64,000 nucleotides of DNA from Planctomycetota bacterium (GCA_028281445.1 JANQJW010000070.1:1-64000); one strand, 5' to 3'. Counted from the first letter of the stretch, positions 17,434-26,846 are shown. Numbers and translations are program-made. The notes: a model not told the origin generated them from the letters alone.

Positions 17434-18282
17434 ATGGCTCCCCGATCGAGTTGGAGAGGCCACGTACAGCTTGGCCTCGTCTCCGTGCCGGTGAAGGCGT
17501 TCACCGCGAATAACAGTGCCGAGACCATCCGGTTGAACCAGCTCCACAAGGAGTGCAACCAGCGCGTCCGCTACAAGAAGGTCTGTCCGGAGCATGGCGA
17601 GCTCAAGCAGAACGAGATCGTCAGCGGCTACGAGTACACCAAGGACGGCTACGTCATCATCGACCCGGACGAGCTGGCCAAGATCCGCAAGCAGTCCGAT
17701 CGTGCGATCGGTGTCGAGGGCTTCGTGCCCTCCGGCGAGCTCGACCCGATCTACCACGCCGGTCGCACGTACTACCTGTTGCCGGACGGCATCGCCGGCA
17801 ACCGCCCGTACGCACTCCTCGCCAAGGGCATGGAGAAGAACGGCGTCAACGCGATCGCACGCATCGTGATCTCCCGCAAGGAGCAGCTCGTCATGCTGCG
17901 TCCGATCGACGGCCTGATCGCGATGACGCTGCTCAGCTACGAGCAGAAGGTGAAGTCGATCGACGACTTCCGCTCGCAGCTCACCGACGAAGAAACGACC
18001 GACGACGAGCTCAAGCTCACGAACACCCTCATCGAGGCGTCGAAGATCGAGGCGTTCGATCTCGGCAGCTACGAAGACGACTACTCCAACAACCTCAAGA
18101 AGCTGATCGAGATGAAGCTCGAAGGCGAGGAGATCGTCCAGAGCGTCGAGGCCGAGGAGCCGAAGATCATCAACCTCATGGAGGCGCTCAAGCAGAGCGT
18201 CGCCGAGGCGCAGGCGGGACAGCGCAAGATGGCGCCCTCCGCCAAGGGGAAGACGAAGAAGTCCGCCAAGAAGACCGGATAG
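17434..18282 (+). CDS. ku: Ku protein, non-homologous end joining
   Basis: 282 residues from ATG 17434, chosen because GGAGGGA sits 4 bases upstream and the family begins APRSSWRGHVQLGLVSVPVK. The full bacterial Ku core is present: LGLVSVPVKAF, then LHKECNQRVRYKKVCPEHGE, ELAKIRKQSDRAIGVEGFV, YYLLPDGI, AIARIVISRKEQLVMLRP, ending in a Lys-rich tail (KGKTKKSAKK). Homodimeric Ku rings bind double-strand ends and recruit LigD. The ligase gene follows 200 bases downstream on the same strand and LigD lies 3 kb away on the other. Very secure call. Confidence 0.97.
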   Translation: MAPRSSWRGHVQLGLVSVPVKAFTANNSAETIRLNQLHKECNQRVRYKKVCPEHGELKQNEIVSGYEYTKDGYVIIDPDELAKIRKQSDRAIGVEGFVPSGELDPIYHAGRTYYLLPDGIAGNRPYALLAKGMEKNGVNAIARIVISRKEQLVMLRPIDGLIAMTLLSYEQKVKSIDDFRSQLTDEETTDDELKLTNTLIEASKIEAFDLGSYEDDYSNNLKKLIEMKLEGEEIVQSVEAEEPKIINLMEALKQSVAEAQAGQRKMAPSAKGKTKKSAKKTG

Positions 18283-18483
18283 ATGGGCTCACGCACCGAG
18301 GTGGGCGCGGCCGGTTTCGTGGATGCTCGGTGGCGCTGCGCCATCTGCTCCTCGAGTGGCAGACCACGAGTCGTCGCAGATGGCTTTGCGGCACCTTCGC
18401 CCCACGAACCCGATGCGATGTCGTGCGTCACTCGACTCCTACCGACGAACACGGATCTGCCGGACGCGGAGGCCTTGTAGCCG

Positions 18484-19362
18484 GTGTCGCACACGTCTCG
18501 CCTCCCGGACTTCATCCCGCCGATGCTGGCGCGTGCCGGCCGTGCGTTCGACTCCGACGAGCACCTCTTCGAGATCAAGTGGGACGGGTTCCGAGCCCAG
18601 GCCTTGATCGAAGCGTCCGGCTACCGCCTGCTCAGCCGGCGCTGGACCGACTTCACGCCGCGCTACACCGAGCTCGCGTTCCTGCGTGACCTGCCCGGCG
18701 GCATCGCGCTCGACGGGGAGCTCGTCGTGCTGCGGGACGGCAAACCGCACTTCGAGACGATGCTGACCGCCGACCACGCCCCCGTGAGCTTCGTTGCGTT
18801 CGACGTCATGTACGTCGGCGGCGTGTCGATCATGGACGAGCCGCTGGCCGAGCGGCGCAAGTTCCTCACCGAGATCGTGAGTGCCTGTTCCGACCCGCGC
18901 CTCGTTCTCTCCGACGGGCTGGTGGGCGACGGCAAGGCGTTCTTCGCGACGACCGGCCAGATGCAGCTCGAAGGAATGGTCGCCAAACGGCTCGACAGCC
19001 GCTACGAGCCCGGAGAGCGCACCGGCGCCTGGCAGAAGATCAAGCACATGCAGGACGTGCTGTGCGCGATCCTAGGCTACGTCGTGGATGACGAAGGCGA
19101 CCTTAGGAGCTTGATCATCGCGACGAACGAGGAGGATGGTCTGCGCTACGTGGGCAAGGTGGGATCCGGTCTCACGCAAGAGACCCGCGCCAAGGTCCGC
19201 AGGCTGATGGACGAGAACCGCGTCGACGAGCCGCTCGTTCCGTGTGATCTCGAGGGCCGCTGGGTTGCTCCCGGTTTGTACTGCAAAGTACGCTACGTCG
19301 ACCGGACGTCGACGGGCATGCTGCGAGCTCCCGTCTTTCGAGAGCTCATCACGGACGCATGA
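18484..19362 (+). CDS. Stand-alone ATP-dependent DNA ligase (LigD-ligase type)
   Basis: 292 residues from GTG 18484. It has the nucleotidyltransferase motif EIKWDGFR with the adenylated Lys32, LDGELVVL (motif III), [15 protein letters not shown] (motif IV) and WQKIK (motif V). A short OB-fold end follows ([24 protein letters not shown]). This is the size of the ligase domain of LigD with no polymerase or phosphoesterase attached. It should seal nicks in NHEJ with the Ku encoded just upstream. It is needed because the LigD at 21.6 kb has an inactive ligase domain. Its stop overlaps the next start (ATGA), so translation is coupled. Confidence 0.95.
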   Translation: MSHTSRLPDFIPPMLARAGRAFDSDEHLFEIKWDGFRAQALIEASGYRLLSRRWTDFTPRYTELAFLRDLPGGIALDGELVVLRDGKPHFETMLTADHAPVSFVAFDVMYVGGVSIMDEPLAERRKFLTEIVSACSDPRLVLSDGLVGDGKAFFATTGQMQLEGMVAKRLDSRYEPGERTGAWQKIKHMQDVLCAILGYVVDDEGDLRSLIIATNEEDGLRYVGKVGSGLTQETRAKVRRLMDENRVDEPLVPCDLEGRWVAPGLYCKVRYVDRTSTGMLRAPVFRELITDA

Positions 19363-20219
19363 CGCAAGAGCAGCTCTACACCACCACGCAGCTTGGTCGC
19401 ATCCTGGACGTGTCGCCGGCGAAGATCCGCGCGTGGAGCCGCCAGGGGCTGATCGAACCGGCCAAGAAGGTGGGGCGGCTGTCCTTCTTCGACTTTCGCC
19501 AGCTCACCAGTGCCCGTGCGCTGCGGCAGCTACGCGAGGCGGGTGTACCGCCCCGCCACATCCGCAAGGCGCTCGAGAATCTCGGCCGCTGGGCGCCGGA
19601 TGCCGACAACGCGATTACGCAGCTCGAAGCGCTCGAGGGGGGCGCGTTGGGGATCCGCACCGACGAGGGGGACCTCGCGGAGACGACCGGTCAGATGCGT
19701 CTGGATCTCGACGCGGACGCCACACCCGACGCGGTGCACGAGCCGATCGCCACACTACGCGCGGCGCCACAAGAGACGTGGTTCGAGCGTGGCATCCACG
19801 CCGAGGAAGAAGAGCGCCTCGAGGACGCAGCCGATGCCTACGGCCGGACGATTGCACTCGACGGCCCGACGGCCGAGGCCTGCTTCAATCTGGGCAACGT
19901 GCTCTATGCCCTCGAGCGCACGACGCAGGCCGCAGCGTCCTTCCGCGAAGCCGTGAGCCTGGAGCCCGATTACGCGGAGGCGTGGAACAACCTCGGCAGC
20001 GCGCTCGCCGACCTCGAGGAACCCGAGGAAGCGCTGCGCGCCTTCGAGCGGGCGCTCGAGCTCGCGCCCGGCTACGCCGACCCGCACTACAACACCGCGG
20101 ACCTCCTGACGACGCTCGGCCGCGACGCCGACGCGCGGCGCCACTGGCAGACCTACCTCGGCCTCGATCCGCACAGCCCGTGGGCCGACGAAGCGCGCCG
20201 CCGTTTGGAGGCGCCCTGA
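19359..20219 (+). CDS. MerR-type HTH protein fused to TPR repeats
   Basis: A 286-residue protein. Residues about 5-70 form a MerR-like winged helix ([31 protein letters not shown], then [19 protein letters not shown]). An acidic linker follows, and residues about 135-275 hold three or four TPRs ([61 protein letters not shown]). It starts inside the stop of the ligase gene and its own stop overlaps the next start, so all three are one operon. It may regulate the repair operon or act as a scaffold. The domain call is strong; the role is inferred. Confidence 0.85.
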   Translation: MTQEQLYTTTQLGRILDVSPAKIRAWSRQGLIEPAKKVGRLSFFDFRQLTSARALRQLREAGVPPRHIRKALENLGRWAPDADNAITQLEALEGGALGIRTDEGDLAETTGQMRLDLDADATPDAVHEPIATLRAAPQETWFERGIHAEEEERLEDAADAYGRTIALDGPTAEACFNLGNVLYALERTTQAAASFREAVSLEPDYAEAWNNLGSALADLEEPEEALRAFERALELAPGYADPHYNTADLLTTLGRDADARRHWQTYLGLDPHSPWADEARRRLEAP

Positions 20220-20881
20220 TGGCCAAGACGCTTCGCTTCAATGCGACGGAGGCCCGCGGTGAGGTGAGCGCGTTGCTCGAGCGCCCGCGCGGCGCTACGG
20301 CGCTGTACGTCCTGGCGCACGGCGCCGGCGCGGGGATGGCGCACCCGTTCATGGAGGAGATGGCCGAGCGCTTGGCGAGCCGCAAGATCGCGACGTTCCG
20401 CTACCAGTTCCACTACATGGAGGCGGGCAAGCGCGCGCCGGACAGCCCGCGTGTGTTGATCGAGACCGTGCGCAGCGCCGTAGCCGCCGCACGTCGGGCG
20501 ACCCGCGGGTTGCCGCTGATCGCGGGCGGTAAGTCCATGGGCGGGCGCGTCACGTCCGTTGCCGAGGCCGAGGAGCCGCTGGGTGTCTATGGACTGGCCT
20601 ACCTCGGCTACCCGTTGTACCCCGCGGGCCGGCCGGGCACGACACGGGCGCATCACCTGCCCGACATCCACGTGCCGCAGCTCTACGTGCAAGGCACGCG
20701 CGACGCCCTTGCTGACCTGAAGCTGCTCAAGCCCGTGGTGAAGAAGCTCGTGGGGGCGAAGATCCACGTGGTCGAAGGCGGCGACCACTCGTTCCGCGTG
20801 CTCAAGCGCTCAGGGCGTGAGCACGCCGAGGTGATGGATGAGGTCGCTGACGCCGTCGCGGGTTTCGCGGCGGCGCTCTAG
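20219..20881 (+). CDS. Small alpha/beta hydrolase (KANL3/Tex30-like dienelactone-hydrolase type)
   Basis: 220 residues; ATG 20219 overlaps the upstream TGA. Motifs: [16 protein letters not shown] (oxyanion region), [11 protein letters not shown] with nucleophile Ser106, [12 protein letters not shown] (acid loop) and [13 protein letters not shown] (catalytic His). This matches the small cytoplasmic hydrolases related to Tex30/KANL3, whose substrates are not established. Its last codon overlaps the stop of the convergent gene by 3 bases. Its place in the Ku-ligase operon is unexplained. Confidence 0.85.
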   Translation: MAKTLRFNATEARGEVSALLERPRGATALYVLAHGAGAGMAHPFMEEMAERLASRKIATFRYQFHYMEAGKRAPDSPRVLIETVRSAVAAARRATRGLPLIAGGKSMGGRVTSVAEAEEPLGVYGLAYLGYPLYPAGRPGTTRAHHLPDIHVPQLYVQGTRDALADLKLLKPVVKKLVGAKIHVVEGGDHSFRVLKRSGREHAEVMDEVADAVAGFAAAL

Positions 20882-21627
20882 TAGCCGTCTCTCTTGCGGC
20901 GTTTGCGCCGCCGGCGGCTGGCTTCGAGTCGGTTCCGGGACTGGCGCTTCCGCCGGCGTGCCTCCATGGCCTCGATGATCGAGGTGAACAGGGCGCCGAA
21001 GAACGTCGTGTGCACTGCCCTCCGCTCGAAGGTGTCGTCGAACTGCGGTCGCCGGCGTGTCCGGACCGGTGCCTTGGGCGGTTCCTTCGGGGGCGCGTAC
21101 TCGAGGACGACGAACGGCTCGTCGCCCTCGGCATCGGGATCGTAGTCGTGGCGGAACCCGCACACCTCCCGGGCGACCTCGACGGGGATGTCGAAGAAAT
21201 AGTCGACGTCGGCGTCCTCGCCGCCTGCTTGTTCCTGCTCGGCGGCCAGGCGCGTGCGTACGAGGTCGTAGCACGCGGGCATGTAGCTCGTGGCGTCGAG
21301 GTGCACCGTGCCAAGGCTGCTGTCGTGGACGATGTCCCACAGAAGGGATCCGTTGCGGTGGCCGCTTGCCAAGGAGAACATCGTCGTCTCGTTGACGGAG
21401 CCGTAGACGCACTCGCAGCCGTCGGACAGCGCGGGGTCGTTGTACACCTCGGGCAGGCGCTCGTGGGACTCCTCGATCACCACGTACCAGCCGTTGTTCA
21501 GCGCTACGCCGCAGTACTCCGCCTCGGGGATCTCCATCGTCTCGCCCGTCGGGACGAGCCCGAGGCGCACATGGACCTGCTCGGGTGAGAGGCCCTCGAA
21601 GGCGATCCAGTTGAGACGAAAACCCAT
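20878..21627 (-). CDS. Conserved hypothetical protein with basic C-terminal tail
   Basis: 249 residues from ATG 21627 ([13 protein letters not shown]). No family recognised. The N-terminal 150 residues look like a compact alpha/beta domain ([39 protein letters not shown]). The C-terminus is a highly basic tail ([20 protein letters not shown]), suggesting nucleic-acid contact. It lies just downstream of ligD on the same strand (24-bp gap), so cotranscription is likely. Confidence 0.72.
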   Translation of the reverse strand: MGFRLNWIAFEGLSPEQVHVRLGLVPTGETMEIPEAEYCGVALNNGWYVVIEESHERLPEVYNDPALSDGCECVYGSVNETTMFSLASGHRNGSLLWDIVHDSSLGTVHLDATSYMPACYDLVRTRLAAEQEQAGGEDADVDYFFDIPVEVAREVCGFRHDYDPDAEGDEPFVVLEYAPPKEPPKAPVRTRRRPQFDDTFERRAVHTTFFGALFTSIIEAMEARRRKRQSRNRLEASRRRRKRRKRDGY

Positions 21628-21650
21628 GAAGCCAACGTACCCGGCTCGCG

Positions 21651-23696
21651 TCAGTCGTACATCATCGCCTGCAGTCGATCGATCGCGTCCATCAGATCCT
21701 GGCGATCGGTGAGCAGCGGCTCGAAGAGATCGCCCTTCGCATCGATGCGCGGCGGCACGGTCTGGATCGTGAACTGGGAGGGATGCAGGTCCTCTTCCAG
21801 CTCGCTCCACGCCAGCGGCGTCGAGACCGTCGCTCCGCGCACCGGGCGGACGACATAGGGCGGCACGATCGTCTGCCCGCGCCGGTTCTGGCCGAAGTCG
21901 ACGTAGACCTTGCCGGCCCGCTTGCCGATCACGCGCTCGACGGTCGCGATGTCCGAGAGGTCACGCGCCACGACCCGCGCCACCGCCTCGCAGAACATCC
22001 GCGCCTGCTCGTACGTGTAGCCCTCGGCGAGCGGGATGTGGATGTGCAGCCCCGAGGCGCCGGATGTCTTGAGCAGCGGTCGAAGCCCGACCTCGTGGAG
22101 GATCTCGCCCGTCTTGCGCGCGATCTCGATCACGTGCGTGAAGGGCGCCTCCTTCGGATCGAGGTCGATAACCGCGTAGTCGGGCGCGTCGAGCGAGCCT
22201 CGCCGCGACATCCACGGATGGAAGTCGATACTGCCGAGGTTGGCGAGCAGCCGGACGGTGTCCGGCTCGTTGCACATCATGTACTGCACGCTCTCTTCGC
22301 CGTCTTCCTTGACGGGCACGGTCTCGACCCACTCGGGGATCAGGTCGCGGACGTTCTTCTGATAGAAGTTCTTGCCCTCGATGCCGTCGGGGTAGCGGTT
22401 CATATGCAGCGGCCGGTCGCGCAGGTAGAGGACGATCAGGTCGGCAACGCGCTCGTAGTACGCAATCAGGTCGCCCTTGGTGAAGCCCTCCGCGGGCCAG
22501 TAGACCTTCTCGAGGTTCGTGTACTTGACGCGCGAGCGGTCGCGCGACGGGCGGATCTTCGTCAGTGCCTCGCCGACGCGCATGCCGGCCGCGTCCTCGG
22601 CAGGCGTGACGGGAATCTCGCGCCACGAATCGGATGCACCCTCCACGTACGGGCTGTCCGCGCGCTTTGCGATGACGGAGGGCAGGCCCGCGGCTTCGAC
22701 CGCGGTCACAAGCTCCTCGCCGCTGCCGGGCACGTGGTCCACGAACAGCAGTGCCGGGGTGGGGGGCAGCATCGCGCGCAGCGCCGCCTTGCGATCGACG
22801 AGCGGGAGCGGCCGCAGGTCGAACTCATCGAAGTAGAGCGCATCGAACGCGTAGAACACGAGCGGACGGTCGTTCTCGCCCGCGAGCCGCGCGTCGAGGA
22901 GGGCCTGAGACGGCCGGCCGGCGTCGTCGGGAATCACCAGTACGCCGTCGAGGAGCGCGCGCTCGGCACGCAAGGTCAGCGCGGCCTCCTGGAGCTCCGC
23001 CACCGCAGCGCGTACGCCTCGCACGGTGACGACCTCACCGTCCTTGGCGAGCATGGCGCGGCGTCCGGCGAAGCCCATCTCGAAAAGCCAGTCGGGATCG
23101 GAGAACGCCTCGGTCGTCCCAGCGGGCGTCATGGGTTCGAGCGCATCGGGCATGGCGCTCCGCGTCGCGCCCTCGAGGTCTACGCCGAGTGCGGAGCTCC
23201 GTGGCGTACCTGCGTAGCGATCCTTGCTCTTGAACAGCAGCCAGTCGCGCGGACCCTGTTTGGTCTTCACGAGGTGCCACTCCCCACGCAGCTTGCGGCC
23301 GCGCAGGATCACCTTGAGCTCGCCGCTTGCCACCGCCTCGGGACCGCTGTCGGCCAGCACGACCTCGTAGACGCCTCGGTCCCAGATGGTCATCGTGCCG
23401 GCGCCGTACTGGCCCGGCGGAATCACGCCGGAGAAGTGCTCGTACTCCAGCGGGTGGTCTTCCGTGCGGATCGCGAGGTGCTTGTCGGCCGGGTCGTAGG
23501 AGAAGCCCTTCGGAACGGCCCACGAGCGCAGCACGCCTTCCATCTCGAGGCGCAGGTCGTAGTGGAGGCGCGAGGCATCATGGCGATGTACGACGAAGAC
23601 CGGTTCGTCGCCTCGCGCGCCGGCTTCGCCCGGTGAAGGCTCCGGCGTCTTGCCGAAGTCGCGCTTCTTCTTGTAGTCGTCGATGGAGTGGCTCAA
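21651..23696 (-). CDS. ligD: LigD: phosphoesterase and polymerase domains with a catalytically dead ligase domain
   Basis: 681 residues from TTG 23696, whose TTGA overlaps the stop of the acetyltransferase gene. Domain order is PE-LIG-POL, as in Pseudomonas. PE (1-160): VVHRHDASRLHYDLRLE and EDHPLEYEHFSGVIPPGQYG, the metal-binding 3'-phosphoesterase motifs. LIG-like (about 185-395): the KxDG site reads FEMGFAGRRAM (Lys to Gly, Asp to Ala), motif III is LLDGVLVIPD (Glu lost), and motif V is WREIPV (Lys lost). The OB fold is absent. POL (about 410-680): YTNLEKVYWPAEG, then VIDLDPKEAPF (metal Asp pair) and SGASGLHIHIPL. It should process and fill ends, leaving sealing to the separate ligase. Confidence 0.95.
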   Translation of the reverse strand: MSHSIDDYKKKRDFGKTPEPSPGEAGARGDEPVFVVHRHDASRLHYDLRLEMEGVLRSWAVPKGFSYDPADKHLAIRTEDHPLEYEHFSGVIPPGQYGAGTMTIWDRGVYEVVLADSGPEAVASGELKVILRGRKLRGEWHLVKTKQGPRDWLLFKSKDRYAGTPRSSALGVDLEGATRSAMPDALEPMTPAGTTEAFSDPDWLFEMGFAGRRAMLAKDGEVVTVRGVRAAVAELQEAALTLRAERALLDGVLVIPDDAGRPSQALLDARLAGENDRPLVFYAFDALYFDEFDLRPLPLVDRKAALRAMLPPTPALLFVDHVPGSGEELVTAVEAAGLPSVIAKRADSPYVEGASDSWREIPVTPAEDAAGMRVGEALTKIRPSRDRSRVKYTNLEKVYWPAEGFTKGDLIAYYERVADLIVLYLRDRPLHMNRYPDGIEGKNFYQKNVRDLIPEWVETVPVKEDGEESVQYMMCNEPDTVRLLANLGSIDFHPWMSRRGSLDAPDYAVIDLDPKEAPFTHVIEIARKTGEILHEVGLRPLLKTSGASGLHIHIPLAEGYTYEQARMFCEAVARVVARDLSDIATVERVIGKRAGKVYVDFGQNRRGQTIVPPYVVRPVRGATVSTPLAWSELEEDLHPSQFTIQTVPPRIDAKGDLFEPLLTDRQDLMDAIDRLQAMMYD

Positions 23697-24190
23697 TCGA
23701 GCTCCAGCACGCGCTCGTGCTCCGTGATGTGCGTCCGCGGCGGTGGCAGCGTGCCGGTGGCGCCTGAGCGTACGAAGCCCTTGCTGCGGTAGAGCGCGAC
23801 GGCAGGTTCGTTGTCGTCCGCCACATCCAACGCGACGCGTGCGTATCCGCCGTCTCGCGCCCACGCCGCGACCGCATCGACGAGCCCGCCGCCGATGCCG
23901 TGCCCGCGTGCCTCCGGTGCGACCCACATGGCGAAGAGACCAACCGTGCCCTCGCGCCCCGGCCAGGGCAGGCTCACGGTGATGCCTACGTCGGTGCCGG
24001 CGCGCACCGCGAGGAACGTCACCGCGACGGGGTTCGCGAGCCGTTCGCGCCACTCGCCGAGCGGCCGGGCCTCGTCTTCTTCGAGTTGCGTTCCGAACGC
24101 GTCCGGCGCGTCCGCCAGCGAGCGCAACCGCACCGCGCGCACGCGCTGCCAGTCGTCGGGTTCCATGCGCTCGATGCTCCACGCGCTCAT
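23693..24190 (-). CDS. GNAT-family N-acetyltransferase
   Basis: 165 residues from ATG 24190. It shows the GNAT acetyl-CoA loop VGLFAMWVAPEARGHGIGGGLVDA (V-x-P-x-x-R-G-x-G-I-G) and the C-terminal VADDNEPAVALYRSKGFVRSG motif. The substrate is unknown. It is directly upstream of ligD with overlapping stop and start codons, so the two are translated together. That makes a role in modifying a repair protein possible but unproven. It is divergent from the gene at 24251. Confidence 0.9.
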   Translation of the reverse strand: MSAWSIERMEPDDWQRVRAVRLRSLADAPDAFGTQLEEDEARPLGEWRERLANPVAVTFLAVRAGTDVGITVSLPWPGREGTVGLFAMWVAPEARGHGIGGGLVDAVAAWARDGGYARVALDVADDNEPAVALYRSKGFVRSGATGTLPPPRTHITEHERVLELD

Positions 24191-24250
24191 CGAGAGAATC
24201 CTAATCCGGTGACGCAGACGCTGCAGGCCGCGCCGTACAGTGTGCAAACG

Positions 24251-24670
24251 ATGGCACATCCCGATCTCGACCAGCTCCTCAACGCCATGATCCCCTTCGC
24301 CCAGGAGATGCTCGCCGCCGACGGCGACTTCTATCCCTTCGGCGCCAGCATCGATAAGGCCGGCGAGGGGAATCTCATCGGCGCCGAGACCGAGGACGAG
24401 CATCCAAGCGCCGAGGACGTGATCAACCTGTTGCTTGCGGGCTTTCGGGATGCCGCGGGGAAGGGCGCGATCCGCGCGGTCGGCATCTGCTTCGACGTCT
24501 TCACGGTGCCGCCGGGCGAGGAGGAGCAGACGGATGCGATCTGCGTGCGGCTCGAGCACGCCGACGGCGAAGCGGCCAGCGTCTACCTCCCGTACCAGAA
24601 GGCGGGGGAGGGCGAGTTCACCTACGGCGAGCTCTTCGCAGGGGCGGAAGAGCCGGAGGTGTTTGTCTAG
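24251..24670 (+). CDS. Conserved hypothetical protein
   Basis: 139 residues from ATG 24251. Acidic and soluble, with PFAQEMLAADGDFYPFGASID at the N-terminus, then AIRAVGICFDVFTVPPGEEEQTDAICVRLEHADG and a YLPYQKAGEG segment. The beta-rich second half suggests a small ligand-binding fold. It looks like a small conserved protein family of unknown function, but I cannot name it. Confidence 0.75.
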   Translation: MAHPDLDQLLNAMIPFAQEMLAADGDFYPFGASIDKAGEGNLIGAETEDEHPSAEDVINLLLAGFRDAAGKGAIRAVGICFDVFTVPPGEEEQTDAICVRLEHADGEAASVYLPYQKAGEGEFTYGELFAGAEEPEVFV

Positions 24671-24917
24671 CCCCCCTTTAGCATGAAGCGCGCGGCGTGT
24701 TTACCGCGAGCAGCGACCGCTCGACACGTTGTGTCCAAATGCGATGCGGTCGTCAGATCTACACCTGTCCTCGCGCCGGATTCGGGCCCGAGGTCGAAGC
24801 CGAGGTTCCGAGGCGATGCTGGGGAGCATCGCCGAGCGGTTCTCGGCAAAGAGATCGGGTTCGAAGACTAGCGAGGACCGCGCGATTTCAACGCCAGTTC
24901 ATGCAACATGGGGGCTG

Positions 24918-26219
24918 TTAGGCCTTGCGCTTCTTCTTGGCGGCGCGGCGCTTCTTCGCGGACGCGGCCATCGGACCCCTCGGCGCCGCGATGGGCGTCG
25001 GCCAGCGCCCGAGTACGTCCAGCGGGGACGTGTTGGCCTTGTGCTTGAGGTAGGCGAATACGTCGTGCTCGTCGGCGATCAGCTCCGCGAACCACGTACC
25101 CCATGACGCCAGCGCGGCATCGTCGTAGCCGTCCTGGCGCAGCCGGACGTACGTGAAGCTCGCGGTGGTCTCGCGCGGCGGCGCGGCCTTGTCGCCGTCG
25201 TGCACGACGAGTGCCACGTTCTTGTCGGCGAGCTTCGCGAAGACCGCGTCGTCCACCCAGGTCTCGTGGCGGAACTCCATGGCGTGGCGATACCCCGTGG
25301 GCAAGCAGGCCAGGAAGCCGTCGAGCAGCGCGTCGTCCCGCTTGAGGTTGGGCGGGAGCTGGTACAGGATCGGCCCGAGCCGGTTCCCGAGTGTCTCGCA
25401 GCGCTCGACGAAGTCCGCGGTTACCTGCTCGACGTTCTTCAAGCGCAACCGATGCGTGATGCGCATGTTGGCCTTCACCGCGAAGAGGAACCCCTCGGGC
25501 GTCTGTTCGCCCCACTTGGCAAGCGCGGCCTTGGTGGGGAAGCGATAGAAGCTGTTGTTCAACTCGACCGTTCCGAAGTGCTGGGCGTAGTAGGGGAGGA
25601 AGCGCGTTGCGGGCACGTCCTTGGGATAGAACGCCGGCTTCCACTCCTTGTAGGAGTAGCCCGACGTACCCGGCAGCAGTCGGCCGCTGCCGGTGACCGG
25701 CTTCTTTGCAGCCGCGCTCTTCGTCACGACGGCGGACGGCGCCACCTTGCGGCCCGTCTTGCTGCGGTTCCGGCGCCACTCGATGGAGCCGATGATGTTC
25801 TCCTCGGTCTTCTTGCCGAAGCCCTTCAGCGCGCTCACCTTCTGTTCGCGCGCCGCAGCCTCGAGCTCGTCAAGGTTCGCTACGCCGAGCTCGGTCCAGA
25901 GCACCTTGACCTTCTTGGGGCCGATGCCGCGCAGCTTGAGCATCTCCGGGAGTCCGGGGGGGAAGCGCCCCTTGATCTCCTCGTGCTCGTCGGAGCGTCC
26001 GTCCCGGACGAGCTCGGAAATCACCTTGGCGAGGCCCTTGCCGATGCCGTCGATCTTCGTCAGCGTGCCGGCCTGGACGGCCTCCTCGAGGTCGCCTTCG
26101 AAGTCGTCGACGCGGCGCATGCCGTTGCGGTACGCCATGATCTCGAACGTGTTCGCGTCCCCGATCTCCAGCAGGTCGCCCATTTCCTTGAGCGTGCGAA
26201 CGACTTGGTCCTTGTCCAC
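24918..26219 (-). CDS. PolX-type helix-hairpin-helix region fused to DUF72 (YecE-like) domain
   Basis: 433 residues from GTG 26219 with GAGGAG 6 bases upstream. Residues 1-150 match the N-terminal DNA-binding part of family X DNA polymerases: MGDLLEIGDANTFEIMAYR, and HhH motifs IDGIGKGLAKVI, LRGIGPKKVKVLWTELG and LKGFGKKTEENII. The polymerase palm is absent. After a basic linker, residues about 182-410 are DUF72: GTSGYSYKEWKPAFYP, VELNNSFYRFPTK, FLFAVKANMRITHR, AMEFRHETWVDD and SFTYVRLRQ. DUF72 is a TIM-barrel family of unknown activity. A Lys-rich tail ends the protein. Position beside ku/ligD suggests a repair role; the fusion is unusual. Confidence 0.9.
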   Translation of the reverse strand: MDKDQVVRTLKEMGDLLEIGDANTFEIMAYRNGMRRVDDFEGDLEEAVQAGTLTKIDGIGKGLAKVISELVRDGRSDEHEEIKGRFPPGLPEMLKLRGIGPKKVKVLWTELGVANLDELEAAAREQKVSALKGFGKKTEENIIGSIEWRRNRSKTGRKVAPSAVVTKSAAAKKPVTGSGRLLPGTSGYSYKEWKPAFYPKDVPATRFLPYYAQHFGTVELNNSFYRFPTKAALAKWGEQTPEGFLFAVKANMRITHRLRLKNVEQVTADFVERCETLGNRLGPILYQLPPNLKRDDALLDGFLACLPTGYRHAMEFRHETWVDDAVFAKLADKNVALVVHDGDKAAPPRETTASFTYVRLRQDGYDDAALASWGTWFAELIADEHDVFAYLKHKANTSPLDVLGRWPTPIAAPRGPMAASAKKRRAAKKKRKA

Positions 26220-26300
26220 GGCGATCTCCTCGGCGAAGCGGCGATCTTCGCAGGAGAGCGGGAAAGCGAAAACCCGCGACTGCCGGAGGCCAACCGTTTG

Positions 26301-26846
26301 TTACGCGGCTGTCAGGCGCGGAAGAGCGCCTCGGGCGTCAGCTCGAAGCCGGGCAGTGCGTTTGAGCCAATGGGGGAAGTCCCCGGTAGCACGCCTCGGC
26401 ACGTCGGCGTACCGCCCGCGATCGAAGACCTCGATCGTGCGGTTCTCGCGATCGACGAGCCAGACCTCTTCGACCCCCTTGTCCAGGAGCCGGATGCGCT
26501 TGACGTTGCGGTCGCGACCGCGCGTCGGAGGAGACAGGACCTCGACGACCAGGAGGGGTGGAGGCAGCGCCTCGAAGTCGACGTCGTCGTCAAGGGGTTC
26601 ACGCCACACGACCACGTCGGGCTGATAGACGTTGAACTCGTCCACATGGATGTCCAATGGCGCCATGCCCATGCGGCGTGCGCCAACGATCGACTTCAGC
26701 CTCTCGGCCAACTCGAGCGCGATCCGTTGATGGCCGAACGCCGGGCTGGGCTCGCACACGAGCGCCCCCTCGACCAGTTGGGCCGGAAAGCCCTCGGGGA
26801 GAAGCGCGAACTCCTTACGTGTGTAGAGGCCGGTCATGATCGCCAT
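26301..26846 (-). CDS. Uma2-family (DUF820) putative restriction-endonuclease-like protein
   Basis: 181 residues (start at 26846 or 26837). It has the PD-(D/E)xK-like layout of Uma2 proteins: EGALVCEPSPAFGHQRI, then YQPDVVVWREP, LLVVEVLSP and KRIRLLDKGVEEVWLVDRENRTIEVF. The Asp of QPDVVV and Glu of VVEVLSP are the likely metal ligands. The family is abundant in cyanobacteria and planctomycetes, and its role is unknown. It is on the same strand as the HhH-DUF72 gene, 80 bases upstream. Confidence 0.9.
   Translation of the reverse strand: MAIMTGLYTRKEFALLPEGFPAQLVEGALVCEPSPAFGHQRIALELAERLKSIVGARRMGMAPLDIHVDEFNVYQPDVVVWREPLDDDVDFEALPPPLLVVEVLSPPTRGRDRNVKRIRLLDKGVEEVWLVDRENRTIEVFDRGRYADVPRRATGDFPHWLKRTARLRADARGALPRLTAA

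Noticed and set aside
18283..18480. A 65-codon open frame between ku and the ligase gene
   Set aside because: No conserved motif and no ribosome site; adjacent frames are equally open. Probably a leader region of the ligase gene.
24683..24871. A 62-codon open frame between the 24.3-kb gene and the HhH-DUF72 gene
   Set aside because: No family features, and both strands and several frames are open over the same bases.
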